64,000 bases of DNA from Reddybacter sp041277045 (GCA_041277045.1 JBGFSY010000004.1:124001-188000), one strand, 5' to 3'. Counted from the first letter of the stretch, positions 53,910-63,677 are shown. Translations and numbers: made by a program. The notes: generated by a model from the sequence alone, not told the origin.

Positions 53910-55856
53910 TTAAGAGAAGTCTTCAGGCTTGGGTGCGCGCGATGGCTTTTTATCGCCGCGTTTTTTTGCAGTACCATCAATTTTTGGGCGTTTTTTATTG
54001 GTGCGCTTAAGCTCCAGTTTATTGCGGCCTTTATCACCCAGGCCCGTGACCTGTTCAATCTTCATCGCCTGCTGGCGGACCCTGACGCGCTTCAGGTGTT
54101 GGAAGATTTCCTTCGGCATGCCATCGGGCAAGTCAACCGTGCTGTGCTCGCTCTGCATGTCGATATGGCCGATAAATTCACTTTCAATACCGGCTTCATT
54201 AATCATCGCGCCGACGATATCACCGGGTGAGGCGCCGTGGTCGCTACCGACTTCAATACGATAGCGTACCAATTCAACATCGGGGTGCTGGCGCAAGCTG
54301 GAGATGGGCTTGTCGCTGCCGCCGCTTTTCGGGTTGGGCTTGCGCGGGGCTTTGTCGCGACGCGGTGCATCGTGACTGCTGTTTGCGGTGTCGCGCTGGG
54401 GACGCTTGTTCTTCTCGGTATTTTTTAAACGGCCCTTGTGCTTCTCTGTCGGGGCTGCGAAGGCTTTCATTGAGGGATAGAGCGGTGTTTTTTGCTGTGC
54501 CTGCCAGGCGAGGGCGGCGGCGATATCGGCAATGTCCAGTTCGTTATCGTGAGATATTTTTGCCAGTAATTCACGGAAGCTGCTGAGATCCTGTTTTTTA
54601 AGGGCCTCGAGTATGGTGTTTTGAAAGCGTTCGATACGCTGCCCGCTAATTTCTTCACCGCTGGGTATTTCCATTGATACTAATGGTTGGCGGGTGGTTC
54701 TCTCAATGGAGCGCAGCAGACGGCGCTCTTTGGGGGCGACAAAAAGTATCGCCTTGCCTTCGCGCCCGGCCCGGCCAGTACGGCCGATGCGGTGGACGTA
54801 GGATTCGTTGTCGTTGGGGATGTCGTAGTTTATGACATGGCTGATACGTTTGACATCGAGGCCTCGTGCCGCGACGTCGGTGGCGACAATAATGTCGAGC
54901 ACGCCTTTTTTAAGTTTGCTAATGGTCTGTTCGCGCAAGGCTTGGTTGAGGTCGCCATTCAAGGCCGAGGCGGCATAGCCTCTGGCCTGGAGTTTTTCGG
55001 CTAGGTCCACCGTCGACGATTTGGTGCGCACAAACATAATGATGCCGTCAAAGTCCTCAACTTCGAGAATACGGGTCAGGGCATCGAGTTTTTGGTGGCT
55101 GTTGACGATCAGGTATTTCTGCTCAATTTTCTCAACAGTACTGGTTTTATTGGCAATGCTCACCACTGCGGCATCGCCAATATACTTATTGGCAACGCGG
55201 CGAATGGGCGGGGGCATGGTGGCTGAAAATAGCGCTCGCTGAGCGTTGTCCGGCGTTTGGCTGAGAATCTTTTCAATATCGTCAATAAAGCCCATGCGCA
55301 GCATTTCGTCGGCTTCGTCGAGCACCACCGCTTTGAGTTCGCTCAGGTCGAGGCTGCGACGGTTGATATGATCAATTAAACGCCCGGGGGTGCCGACGAC
55401 AACGTCTACGCCACGACGCAGCGCGCGGAGTTGGCCGCTGATATCCTGGCCACCGTAAACCGGTAGGACGTGAAAGCCCTTCATGTAGCGGGCGTAGGTT
55501 TGAAAGGCCTCAGCGACCTGTATCGCCAACTCGCGAGTGGGTGCCAGAACCAGAATTTGCGGCTTTTTCTGACTAGTTTTCAACTTGCTGAGCAGAGGCA
55601 GTGCAAAAGCCGCCGTCTTGCCCGTACCCGTTTGCGCCGTACCGAGTAAATTACCATCGCCCAGCAACAGAGGAATGGCCTGTGCCTGGATGGCCGAAGG
55701 CTGTTCGTAACCCAACTCGTTGACCGCTTTTAGAACCGGGGCGGACAAGTTGAGAGAGGCAAACGTCACCTCTGCAGGCTGGTTTGCGTCACTGGCAGAA
55801 CTTGCGTTCTGCTTGTCTGTTGACTTGGCGTCTGGCTTTGCATCGGATGCTGACAT
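53910..55856 (-). CDS. deaD: DEAD-box RNA helicase, DeaD/CsdA-like
   Basis: A 648-residue RNA helicase. All core motifs are visible: Q motif region (FASLNLSAPVLKAVNELGYE), Walker A TAQTGTGKTAAFALP, VLDEADEML, LFSATMPPP and YVHRIGRTGRAGREG. After the helicase core (about 1-430), there is a basic linker and a DbpA-type RNA-binding domain (VELVRYRIEVGSDHGASPGD), then a Lys-rich tail. This is the DeaD/CsdA layout (ribosome assembly, cold adaptation). Confidence 0.93.
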   Translation of the reverse strand: MSASDAKPDAKSTDKQNASSASDANQPAEVTFASLNLSAPVLKAVNELGYEQPSAIQAQAIPLLLGDGNLLGTAQTGTGKTAAFALPLLSKLKTSQKKPQILVLAPTRELAIQVAEAFQTYARYMKGFHVLPVYGGQDISGQLRALRRGVDVVVGTPGRLIDHINRRSLDLSELKAVVLDEADEMLRMGFIDDIEKILSQTPDNAQRALFSATMPPPIRRVANKYIGDAAVVSIANKTSTVEKIEQKYLIVNSHQKLDALTRILEVEDFDGIIMFVRTKSSTVDLAEKLQARGYAASALNGDLNQALREQTISKLKKGVLDIIVATDVAARGLDVKRISHVINYDIPNDNESYVHRIGRTGRAGREGKAILFVAPKERRLLRSIERTTRQPLVSMEIPSGEEISGQRIERFQNTILEALKKQDLSSFRELLAKISHDNELDIADIAAALAWQAQQKTPLYPSMKAFAAPTEKHKGRLKNTEKNKRPQRDTANSSHDAPRRDKAPRKPNPKSGGSDKPISSLRQHPDVELVRYRIEVGSDHGASPGDIVGAMINEAGIESEFIGHIDMQSEHSTVDLPDGMPKEIFQHLKRVRVRQQAMKIEQVTGLGDKGRNKLELKRTNKKRPKIDGTAKKRGDKKPSRAPKPEDFS

Positions 55857-56011
55857 AGGAGGTGCCTAATAGAAGCGCCCGGGAGTTGGCGCAAGAGGGG
55901 GCAAGCGCAAGCGCTGCCCCGCAGGGGCGCGAGATTATACGCAGGTCAAGCGCTTTAGTCTATGTGTTATTTTCCCTGCCTCTTGCTAAATTATCTTGAG
56001 TTAACAATAAG

Positions 56012-56467
56012 TTAAAGGCCTTTTGCGGCCTTCGCTAGCAGTCGGTCGAGGACATTGGCAAAAGCCTGTCGGTCTTTCTGATTAAAGGTTGCTGGTCCTC
56101 CGTGCACCTCGCCGCTTGAGCGCAGCTCCTCCATCAAATTACGCATCGTTAAACGTTGTTTGATATTGGCCTTGGTGTAGTGCTCACCTCGGGGGTTAAT
56201 ACACTCGGCACCTTTTTCAATCGCCTCCGCCGCCAGGGGGATGTCGGCGGTAATCACCAAATCTCCCCTGTCCAGATGGGCGACGATATAGTCATCGGCG
56301 ACATCAAAGCCCCCGGGCACCTGAACGGACTTAAGCCAGGGTGAGTTGGGCAGGTTCAAAGACTGATTGGCGACAAACAGGGTCAGCACCTCCGCCCGCT
56401 TGGCGGCGCGGTAGAGAATGTCTTTGATGACCCGTGGGCAGGCATCGGCATCGACCCAGATTTGCAT
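56012..56467 (-). CDS. YaiI/YqxD family protein (DUF188)
   Basis: A 151-residue protein with the family start MQIWVDADACPRVIKDILYR and later DLVITADIPLAAEAIEKGAE. A PIN-like nuclease fold is suspected for the family but no activity is established. The ATG at 56467 begins the family; the upstream ATG at 56527 would add an unlike extension. Confidence 0.92.
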   Translation of the reverse strand: MQIWVDADACPRVIKDILYRAAKRAEVLTLFVANQSLNLPNSPWLKSVQVPGGFDVADDYIVAHLDRGDLVITADIPLAAEAIEKGAECINPRGEHYTKANIKQRLTMRNLMEELRSSGEVHGGPATFNQKDRQAFANVLDRLLAKAAKGL

Positions 56468-56880
56468 AGTTTGTTTGATCCGTGTTGTCTTGTAGGCAAG
56501 CTTAGCTTGCTGGTGGGCTAAGAACAAAGGGCCTGGGCTTGTTTAAATTGATGTCGTTTACGGTCTTTGCGTCAGTTATCGCTAAAACACTTGTGTTGTT
56601 GGCTTAGATATCTTTGCAGTAATGCTAGGGCGTTCCATTATAGGCGTGTGGCTCCCGAACCTGTGTTTGCAGTACATGATGATTGGTAGAAAGTTGTTGT
56701 TTCAGAAATTTTGAGGGTTATCATTCATCCGCTTGCGCAACATCATTTCGCCGTCTTTAGAAAGCACAGAATAATCAATGGCTTAGGTTTTTATGGGATG
56801 GATGCTGCGCATGCGCAGTATACAAATGTTATGTGTAAAACCTTGTTCAGTCTTAAGCAACATAAATTAGAGATTGGTGA
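56468..56880. other. Intergenic region upstream of mntP
   Basis: 413 bases without a supported gene. It begins the A+T-richer stretch that continues to 59.2 kb. The only landmark is the 14-base palindrome at 56805-56818. I looked for a manganese riboswitch and cannot support one. Confidence 0.5.
56805..56818. promoter_or_regulatory. 14-base palindrome upstream of mntP
   Basis: CTGCGCATGCGCAG is a perfect palindrome, 62 bases before the mntP start. It could be an operator, for example for a manganese-responsive regulator, or a small hairpin; there is no direct support. Confidence 0.4.
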
Positions 56881-57420
56881 ATGATTGACGTTTTAATTTT
56901 AGCTGTGGCGCTTAGCATGGATGCTTTTGCGGTATCCATCGGTCTCGGTTCAAAGCATGAAAAGAAAACCAGATCTCTTGCAGCCCTAGCCGCAATATAC
57001 TTCGGCTTATTTCAAGCATTGATGCCCCTAATTGGGTTCTTGGGAGGCAAAGGTGTATTGGGCTGGGTTGAAGGTTATGCGCATTGGGTTGCTTTTTTCC
57101 TACTTGTACTGATTGGTGGGAAAATGATTTATGAATCAGTTTCCGAGGGGATAGAGGAAGATATTGCACAGATCACCCATAAGATATTGCTGATTCTTGC
57201 TATAGCGACAAGCATTGATGCAATGGCCGCTGGGTTTACACTAACACTTATTGAAGTAAATCCATTCGTTTCCTGTGCAGTGATTGGAGTCACAACATTT
57301 TTATTTAGCTGGCTCGGTGTATTTGTTGGAGCCAAAAATGGCACATACTTAGAAAGCAAGGCGGAGCTATTGGGAGGGATAATACTCATCCTGATAGGCT
57401 TTAAAGTATTACTGTTTTGA
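56881..57420 (+). CDS. mntP: Manganese efflux pump MntP
   Basis: A 179-residue membrane protein with six hydrophobic segments. LAVALSMDAFAVSIGLG and the second-half TSIDAMAAGFTL carry the conserved Asp residues of the two MntP repeats. It exports manganese. Codons are richer in A+T than in neighbouring core genes. No conserved neighbour. Confidence 0.93.
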   Translation: MIDVLILAVALSMDAFAVSIGLGSKHEKKTRSLAALAAIYFGLFQALMPLIGFLGGKGVLGWVEGYAHWVAFFLLVLIGGKMIYESVSEGIEEDIAQITHKILLILAIATSIDAMAAGFTLTLIEVNPFVSCAVIGVTTFLFSWLGVFVGAKNGTYLESKAELLGGIILILIGFKVLLF

Positions 57421-57569
57421 ACCCCTACTATGAATCTAAAAAAGATAACAATGTACCAAAAAAGAAAGTCTTTGACCTAAACAGTCGGATTGCAAAAGGA
57501 AGTGTTGCACTTTGGGATGTGCTGAAAGAGAAGCTCGATAAAGTGGTAGTTGATGGCATTCTTAAATGA
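57417..57569 (+). pseudogene. Short frame, probable C-terminal gene fragment
   Basis: A frame of 50 codons, open from a TTG that overlaps the mntP end, reads KKKVFDLNSRIAKGSVALWD and VLKEKLDKVVVDGILK. It looks protein-like, but has no convincing start, so it may be the end of a lost gene. Confidence 0.3.
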
Positions 57570-57637
57570 ACATTGAATAAGCAGTAGACCATATTTTTCA
57601 AACTTGCGGGTAACAGCAGTGTTGCCAGGAATGGGCT

Positions 57638-58168
57638 GTGGAGATAAACCTAATATCTAAAAGCGATGCAAGACTGATTTCAGATTATTATCTGAAGAAT
57701 TCTTGCCATTTTAAAGAATGGGAGCCTACTCGAGAAAGCGATTACCATTCTATTTCCGCATGGGAGCAACGCATAGCGGCAATTATTCAAGAGCAGGAGA
57801 AAGGCCTCTCCTCTCGTTTTCTGATGTATGATGATTTAAATACGGAAATAATTGGTGTCTGCTCGTTAACAAATATTGTAAGAGGTCCGTTTCAAGCTTG
57901 TAACATTGGATATTCAATATCTGAGTGCCATCAAGGAAAGGGCCTGATGAAGTATCTCTGCAGGCATGTGATAAGCCATGCATTTGAAGAGCTTAATCTA
58001 AATAGAGTCATGGCAAACTATATGCCTAGAAATATACGTTCAGGCAAGCTCCTTCAGAGTCTTGGTTTTACTGTAGAGGGGGAAGCAAGGAAATACCTTA
58101 AAATTAACGGGCGCTGGGAAGATCATGTGCTTACATCAATTGTCAGTACCGAACATAAATATAACTAG
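57638..58168 (+). CDS. GNAT N-acetyltransferase, RimJ/RimL-like
   Basis: A 176-residue acetyltransferase. The acetyl-CoA loop is NIGYSISECHQGKGLMKYLC, followed by FEELNLNRVMANYMPRNIRS and the RimJ-type ending SLGFTVEGEARKYLKINGRW, EDHVLTSI. Start GTG at 57638 with AGGA 7 bases before. It is related to the ribosomal-protein acetylases and to aminoglycoside/other small-molecule acetylases. A+T-rich codons suggest it is acquired. Confidence 0.88.
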   Translation: MEINLISKSDARLISDYYLKNSCHFKEWEPTRESDYHSISAWEQRIAAIIQEQEKGLSSRFLMYDDLNTEIIGVCSLTNIVRGPFQACNIGYSISECHQGKGLMKYLCRHVISHAFEELNLNRVMANYMPRNIRSGKLLQSLGFTVEGEARKYLKINGRWEDHVLTSIVSTEHKYN

Positions 58169-58339
58169 ACGTTGCACTCGGGCATTTTAAGCTGTGATAA
58201 AAAGCATTGCGCAGTTTAAAATTCCGGTTAACTTTGGCGTTAAGTGCGCGCATTATTTTCTATGGTTGGGCTGTATTTTTTTGACGCGTTTATCTATTAA
58301 TATTTTGAATAGCCCGATATATGGGCACCTAAGGAGTTA

Positions 58340-58792
58340 ATGATGGTGAAATCAATTGTAATAGCGCTAATGGCGGCAACTGTTTTCTTTTATCAAATCG
58401 GATATTCCGAAGAGCTTGATACAAAGGTAATCTTTGCAAAAAAACTTTCTTTGGCTATGAAATCTTGGCTGAGCGAAGAAATGCAATCGAACGGCGGCAA
58501 GTTGGTTTTAACGGATTCGTTGGATGGAGAGAAGTTGGAGTTAAGCGTTGTCGAGCTGGATTCCGGGGATCATTTGCACCCAATGTCTAAAACCCGTTTT
58601 CTCTCATGGGGTGAGTTCAAAGGCGCCAAGGGAAAAGCCGTGATGTTGGATATTTTCTTCGTCTTGAAAGGTGATGATCTCGTTTTTGACAATGAAATTA
58701 GCATCTACAGTAAGGGAGGGAGAAAACGATACTCTTGGGATGAAACTGGTGAGTATTTGCAGAAATTGCCGCCGAAAACGGACGCTAAGTGA
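58340..58792 (+). CDS. Small secreted protein, function unknown
   Basis: A 150-residue protein with signal peptide (MVKSIVIALMAATVFFYQIG). The mature part is charged and includes SWLSEEMQSNGGKLVLTDSL, MSKTRFLSWGEFKGAKGKAV and a final KRYSWDETGEYLQKLPPKTD. Two adjacent ATGs compete (58340 and 58343); AAGGAG at 58331 favours the second by spacing. I recognise no family. Confidence 0.7.
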   Translation: MMVKSIVIALMAATVFFYQIGYSEELDTKVIFAKKLSLAMKSWLSEEMQSNGGKLVLTDSLDGEKLELSVVELDSGDHLHPMSKTRFLSWGEFKGAKGKAVMLDIFFVLKGDDLVFDNEISIYSKGGRKRYSWDETGEYLQKLPPKTDAK

Positions 58793-59200
58793 AAAACTCC
58801 TTAGTGCTGGAACTTGTCGGCCTGTTTTTTTGAAAATAAAGGGGTCTGGTTTCTATAATTGAAAAAGTCAGCAAAGTTCTTGGCTGTAAGTGAAGGTTCT
58901 GAAGCTATTCGTAAGCTAGTTACCTAACAAAAACACACAGTCAGATTGCAAATACTTTAGCTGAAAGATACCAGGTTTTCTGAAACTGGTGATTTAAATG
59001 TTATGCAAGAAAATTGCCTATGAAAAGTGCAGATAATTAAGGTCTTCTTTTCGTGGGTAGCACCAGTCTTGTCAATTTCCCATTTTCAGTGGTGCGCTAA
59101 ACGTGTGTTTTCTCCTCGATCGTACCGGGTTCGATATCGCGAATGTTTAAGTGTATTGAAACCGACTTGTGGCTGTATTGCCGATTGTGAAATAACAGGG
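58793..59200. other. Intergenic region with dispersed repeat copy B
   Basis: 408 bases with no supported gene. Short frames are not protein-like. A 22-base copy of a dispersed motif is at 58832-58853. Confidence 0.5.
58832..58853. repeat. Dispersed repeat copy B (GGGGTCTRGTTTC motif)
   Basis: GAAAATAAA-GGGGTCTGGTTTC, matching copy A at 45232-45256 apart from a 3-base gap and one substitution (A to G). Confidence 0.5.
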
Positions 59201-60283
59201 CTATATTTGCGCCGTTCGGGTTTCACTAATTAATTGCTGCAACCACTGCATATAGCTGGTGCCCCCGGTTCCTCTGGGGTCGTCTACCCAGCGGTTAATA
59301 TATTGCTGAGCCCACTCGTAGTGAATTTCACGGAAGCGAGCTATGGCCTCTAGCACGCTGTTGTATTCATCGTGGCCGGCGCGTGTTTTAAAGTCAGGTA
59401 GCTTGTCGATATGACTGATGACCTGGCGATGTTCGCGGGGCATGTAGTTGCGCATATCGAGAAGGTGGTCGAGCAGGGGCGAGGCCTGGTGGGGTATTTT
59501 CATTAAGGCGACCAGCATCGGCATAATGCTACTTTGGGCACCGGTCTCGCCGCGAAAGTTAATGCTTTGTTGGGGTACACCTTCGTACACGACATTTTCA
59601 AAGAAGCGGATATAGGGCCGAAAGGTTTTGTAGTAGAGCCGGGCATCCATCTGTTCGGGAATGCGTTCCAGGGTGGTAATTTGTCGATTGATGGCTTCTG
59701 CAATGGTGCTTAAGGCGGTATTTAAGGCGCTGTTATTGCCGTTGCTAAGGGCTATTTCTAGCTGCGCTATCGCCGAAAATAGTGTTTCGGCGATAGCTTC
59801 AATTTCCACATGAATAAGAATAAACCAGTGTTCATCGTAGCGGTGTACGAAGTTCTGCAGGGTGTCGATATTGCCCAGGGCGATGGCTTTGTTTTTATCG
59901 AAGCGCTTCCAGTTAAATAGAGCGTAGCCATCGTAACTGAGAATGGGCGGGCGCTTGAGTCGTTGGCAAACCTCGACGAGGGGGCGTGCAATGTTTTGCG
60001 GTAATAGGGTGGCGCTCGCTTGTCCCACCTGGTTGATATAGGCGGAGGCGATAAAGCCGAGTCGTAGATAGTAGAGGCGCAGTAGGGCGAGGTTACCAAG
60101 CGTTTGGGTATCGCTGCCGAGCGAGGGAATGGCTTGCGCCCTGATATATTGGCGAAAGGTTTTGTCCAACAATAGGCTTGGCAGGTCGTGACCCAGTTCA
60201 TCGAGCATTTCAAACGGTGAACCGGGGGGGAAGGCCCTTAATGGATCTGTGGCCGGTAGGAAGCTGCGTTGTTGCAACAGCAC
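59201..60283 (-). CDS. Indoleamine 2,3-dioxygenase-like haem protein
   Basis: A 360-residue protein of the IDO family. FRPYIRFFENVVYEGVP, FRGETGAQSSIMPMLVALMK and the haem-ligand region MPREHRQVISHIDKLPDF match IDO signatures. Bacterial members oxidise tryptophan or related indoles to N-formylkynurenine, or have an unknown haem function. It starts with GTG at 60283. No kynurenine pathway genes are adjacent, so the physiological substrate is unclear. Confidence 0.8.
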   Translation of the reverse strand: MLLQQRSFLPATDPLRAFPPGSPFEMLDELGHDLPSLLLDKTFRQYIRAQAIPSLGSDTQTLGNLALLRLYYLRLGFIASAYINQVGQASATLLPQNIARPLVEVCQRLKRPPILSYDGYALFNWKRFDKNKAIALGNIDTLQNFVHRYDEHWFILIHVEIEAIAETLFSAIAQLEIALSNGNNSALNTALSTIAEAINRQITTLERIPEQMDARLYYKTFRPYIRFFENVVYEGVPQQSINFRGETGAQSSIMPMLVALMKIPHQASPLLDHLLDMRNYMPREHRQVISHIDKLPDFKTRAGHDEYNSVLEAIARFREIHYEWAQQYINRWVDDPRGTGGTSYMQWLQQLISETRTAQI

Positions 60284-60513
60284 AAGGCGACCTCGGGTGT
60301 TAGCGGTTGTTTAAGTCGGTATTTTCTAGGCTATGTATTCACTATAGTCGTTGATGCAAGGTCTCGCTCGCCTCTCGAACTCGCCTAGCAGGGGTAAAAT
60401 ATGACCTGACGTTTATGGCGGTGCTATTCGTGCGTTGCTGAAAATGGCAATAGTGGCCGGAGTGAGGTTCGTGACGCTGGATTTTTACAGGGGGGCGCTC
60501 CCTAGCCCTTGGC

Positions 60514-62007
60514 CTACAGTCGAGGTAGTGCAAAATCCAGCATAAAGTGGCAAACCACCGTAACCGTCAAAATACCCGCTAAATTCAGCCATATTCCCGC
60601 CCGTGCCATGGTCGGTATACGGATCATTCCCGAGCCAAAGACAATGGCGTTGGGCGGCGTTGCGGCGGGCAGCATAAAGGCGCAACTGGCGGCCATAGTG
60701 GCGGGGATGACGAGCTTTAAAGGCTCGATACCCAGTGCGGTGGCAATGGCGGCGATAATGGGTATTAGCGCGGTAGTGGTGGCGACATTACTAGTGAGTT
60801 CGGTGAGGAAGATCATCAGGCTAACGATCATTAGGGTCATGACTAATGGCGGTACGTCACCGATGGCAATGAGTTGAATGGCTAAGAGTTCGGCGACACC
60901 GTTGGCGCGAATGGCAGCGGCCAGGCAGAGGCCACCACCGAGAATCAGCAAGACTCCCCAGGGCACTTTCACGGCGGTTTCCCAGTCGATTAAAAAACGT
61001 TTTTCTTTAATATTTTCGGGAATGGCGAAGAGTAAGAGTGCGGCACCAATTGCAATGCCAGCATCGCTGAGGTGGGTCAGTAAGGGTAGTTTCACCAGTA
61101 GTGGGCGGGCCATCCAGGCGAAGGCGGTGAGGGCAAAGATAATCAGCGTTAGCACCGAGCCGCGATCCCAGGGGTCGGCGCGGGTATTCAGGTTGTAGTC
61201 ACCCTCGCTGTCGGTGGCGGGCAGGTGGAACACAAAGCGTGTGAGTATCAGCCAGGTGAGGGGCACAAAAATCACTACCAGTGGCACGCCGATCAGCATC
61301 CACTCGACAAAGCTAATGGTTTGCCCCAGTTCATTCTCGATAAACGAAACCGTAAACATATTTGGCGTGGTGCCGACGATGGTGCCGATGCCGCCGATGG
61401 AGGCGGCGTAGGCAATGCCCAGCAACAGACAGATGGCGAAGCGCTGTTTGTGGGGCGAGTCGTCACTCTCCATGGCGATGACACTGAGGGCGATGGGCAA
61501 CATCACGATGGTGGTGGCGGTGTTGGTGATCCACATACTCATCAGCGCGGCGGCCAGCATAAAACCGCCGACCAGACGCCGGGGCGATGTGCCGACTAAG
61601 CGCAGTACAAACAGGGCGAAGCGTTTGTGCAGGTGCCAACGCTCTAATGCTAGGGCGAGAATAAAGCCGCCGAGAAAAAGAAAAATTAAGGGGTGGGCGT
61701 AGGCCCCTGCGGAGGCTTTAATGGATTGGGCACCGGTGAGGGGCAGTACCGCGAGGGGCAGTAGGGCGGTGGCGTAAATCGATATTGCCTCGGTGAGCCA
61801 CCACGCGGCCATCCATACGGCTAGCCCGGCGGTGACCTTGCCGGCCGCGCCCAGCACCAGTGTCTCGCCATTCGGCTGAATGACCTGCTCGGGAATAATG
61901 AGAAACATCAGCAGGGCCAATAGGGGGCCGCCGACCAGGCCGTACCAGCGGATGTTTGAGGTGTTGGTGTTTTCCGGGGGTGTCATTGCGGGCATAGCAT
62001 TGGGCAT
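60514..62007 (-). CDS. SLC13/DASS family sodium-dependent anion transporter
   Basis: A 497-residue membrane protein with about 11 hydrophobic segments. The two SLC13 substrate-binding motifs are seen as ITNTATTIVMLPIA and LTSNVATTTALIPI. Members import di- and tricarboxylates or sulfate. The first 20 residues are weakly conserved, so another start (for example a later Met) is possible. It stands 62 bases downstream of the kinase-like gene on the same strand. Confidence 0.9.
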   Translation of the reverse strand: MPNAMPAMTPPENTNTSNIRWYGLVGGPLLALLMFLIIPEQVIQPNGETLVLGAAGKVTAGLAVWMAAWWLTEAISIYATALLPLAVLPLTGAQSIKASAGAYAHPLIFLFLGGFILALALERWHLHKRFALFVLRLVGTSPRRLVGGFMLAAALMSMWITNTATTIVMLPIALSVIAMESDDSPHKQRFAICLLLGIAYAASIGGIGTIVGTTPNMFTVSFIENELGQTISFVEWMLIGVPLVVIFVPLTWLILTRFVFHLPATDSEGDYNLNTRADPWDRGSVLTLIIFALTAFAWMARPLLVKLPLLTHLSDAGIAIGAALLLFAIPENIKEKRFLIDWETAVKVPWGVLLILGGGLCLAAAIRANGVAELLAIQLIAIGDVPPLVMTLMIVSLMIFLTELTSNVATTTALIPIIAAIATALGIEPLKLVIPATMAASCAFMLPAATPPNAIVFGSGMIRIPTMARAGIWLNLAGILTVTVVCHFMLDFALPRL

Positions 62008-62069
62008 TGAAAAACTCTATGGGGATTAATATTGATGGGGGTGAGACGAGACAGGTGGCTCGAGTCAGA

Positions 62070-63146
62070 CTAGCCGGGTTCTATCAAATGCTCGAGGGTG
62101 CCGGCACAGCCGCAGCACTCACCGGCAATGGCGCCGTCGAAAGGGTCTACCCAGGGCGGTAAATCGGCCATTAATTTCCGCTCAGCCGCTAATTGCAGGG
62201 TGCGCGGGGGATTAATAACCCAGGGGCCGTTGCGTTCAACGGTGATGCTGACACTCTCGCCTGCGGCCACTTTGCGCTCGCGGTCACCATCATAGGCGAG
62301 TATGCCGGGGCCTTGGATTGTCGTTTTTTCATCGAGGGGCAGACGCTCGGCGCGGAGAATATGGGCCGAGCGAAATAAACCCGGTGACACCGGGGCTCGC
62401 AGTAAGTGGCCGCCGTCGTTGTGACCACAAAAGTCGACACGCACACCAAAATTATCCGTGGTACTGGCGGGGCAGAGCAGGCCACCGAGGGGCGACATGC
62501 CCACGGCATCGGGTTCGGCGCGGGTTAGCACCAGGGTTTTCATAAATTCCGGTTCGAAGGGGCCGAGGTTGCCGATTCTATCACCCTGTAAAAACAGCGC
62601 ATCAACCAGGGCAATATCCTTTTCACCGTTAGCAAACGTGGCGGTAATGATTTTTGCGCGCTCGGTGGTTTCTTTTTTCGGCAGTCGACCACTGGCCACC
62701 AGCCCGGCAGCCATGCCGGCGATGGTGGGCTCTATCCACATTGGGAAGACATTATTGGTGCCTGTCGACAGGGGCATCATCACCACGTCTTGCCAAACCT
62801 GAGTGACGATACGGCTGGTGCCGTCGCCGCCCATGACAATAATGACATCGCAGCCCCGTGCCTTCATTTCGCGCACGGCCTGGCGGGTATCTTCTGCGGA
62901 GTGGGTGATGGGGTTGCGGATCTCCTCAACCTCGGCACCAATGTTCATGTTTTCGAGGGCGCCAAGCACCAGCCGGCGGGGGTCATAGGGTGCCAAGATG
63001 CGAGTGCAGCCGGTGGCCACGGCACCGACCACGATGCGGCTGATCTGATTGCGTTTACTTTCGTGGCTGACCGACTCGGCACGCGCGGTGAGTCGGCGGC
63101 TGTCACGGCCCGACATGGGGTTGGCGATGATTCCTAGAGAACCCAT
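62070..63146 (-). CDS. AcoX-type ATP-NAD kinase-like protein
   Basis: A 358-residue protein. N-terminal LGIIANPMSGRDSRRLTARA and the kinase signature VIIVMGGDGTSRIVTQV (GGDGT) are seen. AcoX-like proteins accompany acetoin or other ketone metabolism and resemble NAD kinases, but their reaction is not firmly known. The C-terminus contains the Cys-rich GECCGCAG, unusual for NAD kinase. It is divergent from the VOC gene. Confidence 0.75.
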   Translation of the reverse strand: MGSLGIIANPMSGRDSRRLTARAESVSHESKRNQISRIVVGAVATGCTRILAPYDPRRLVLGALENMNIGAEVEEIRNPITHSAEDTRQAVREMKARGCDVIIVMGGDGTSRIVTQVWQDVVMMPLSTGTNNVFPMWIEPTIAGMAAGLVASGRLPKKETTERAKIITATFANGEKDIALVDALFLQGDRIGNLGPFEPEFMKTLVLTRAEPDAVGMSPLGGLLCPASTTDNFGVRVDFCGHNDGGHLLRAPVSPGLFRSAHILRAERLPLDEKTTIQGPGILAYDGDRERKVAAGESVSITVERNGPWVINPPRTLQLAAERKLMADLPPWVDPFDGAIAGECCGCAGTLEHLIEPG

Positions 63147-63272
63147 AGTGGCTTCCTATATTGTTTATTTCTGTAGCGGGGATTATAGGCTACAAAGCCT
63201 TTGCGGTAATATTGCCGGCAGAGCAAATCATTCATAGCCATATTAATAATGCATAAAAAAAGGAAACTCACG

Positions 63273-63677
63273 ATGATAAAGATCACCCGCTTAAACCACT
63301 CGGCCCTCGGTTGCCGCGTTGAAGTTGACGCCATGCGCCGTTTTTATGTTGATGTGCTCGGTGTCAATACGGTCGACCGGGATATTCCCGAGCAGCTGGC
63401 GGCCTTAATACCCGGCTTCTGGATGCAGTTCCCGAATGGCCAGGTGCACGTGATTCAATGTGACGATTCAGAGGGCGAGCGCAAAGTGTTGCCGGAATTG
63501 GCCGGTAAACCACTCGACCCGATGGGCCCGCACACGGCTTTTTATGTGGAAGATATTGACGCGGTAGAAACCCAGCTAAGCAGTGAAGGCGTTGAATATC
63601 AGCGTATGGAGCAGTTTATATTTGCAGCGGACCCGGCGGGTAATACCGTGGAATTTCAACAGGATCCTGATCTGTAA
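63273..63677 (+). CDS. VOC (glyoxalase/dioxygenase-fold) protein
   Basis: A 134-residue protein. RLNHSALGCR starts the first metal-binding repeat, and GPHTAFYVEDID with DPAGNTVEFQQDP closes the second. The fold holds a divalent metal in dioxygenases or glyoxalases; the reaction is not specified. The ATG at 63273, 7 bases after AGGAA, is chosen over an ATG 8 codons upstream. Confidence 0.85.
   Translation: MIKITRLNHSALGCRVEVDAMRRFYVDVLGVNTVDRDIPEQLAALIPGFWMQFPNGQVHVIQCDDSEGERKVLPELAGKPLDPMGPHTAFYVEDIDAVETQLSSEGVEYQRMEQFIFAADPAGNTVEFQQDPDL

Noticed and set aside
56530..56880. Possible manganese (yybP-ykoY) riboswitch before mntP
   Set aside because: I could not find the conserved paired loops; only a 14-base palindrome is present.
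58170..58330. Possible integron attC site after the GNAT gene
   Set aside because: A GTTAAGT-like core exists but the paired core and stem arms are not visible; no integrase is nearby.
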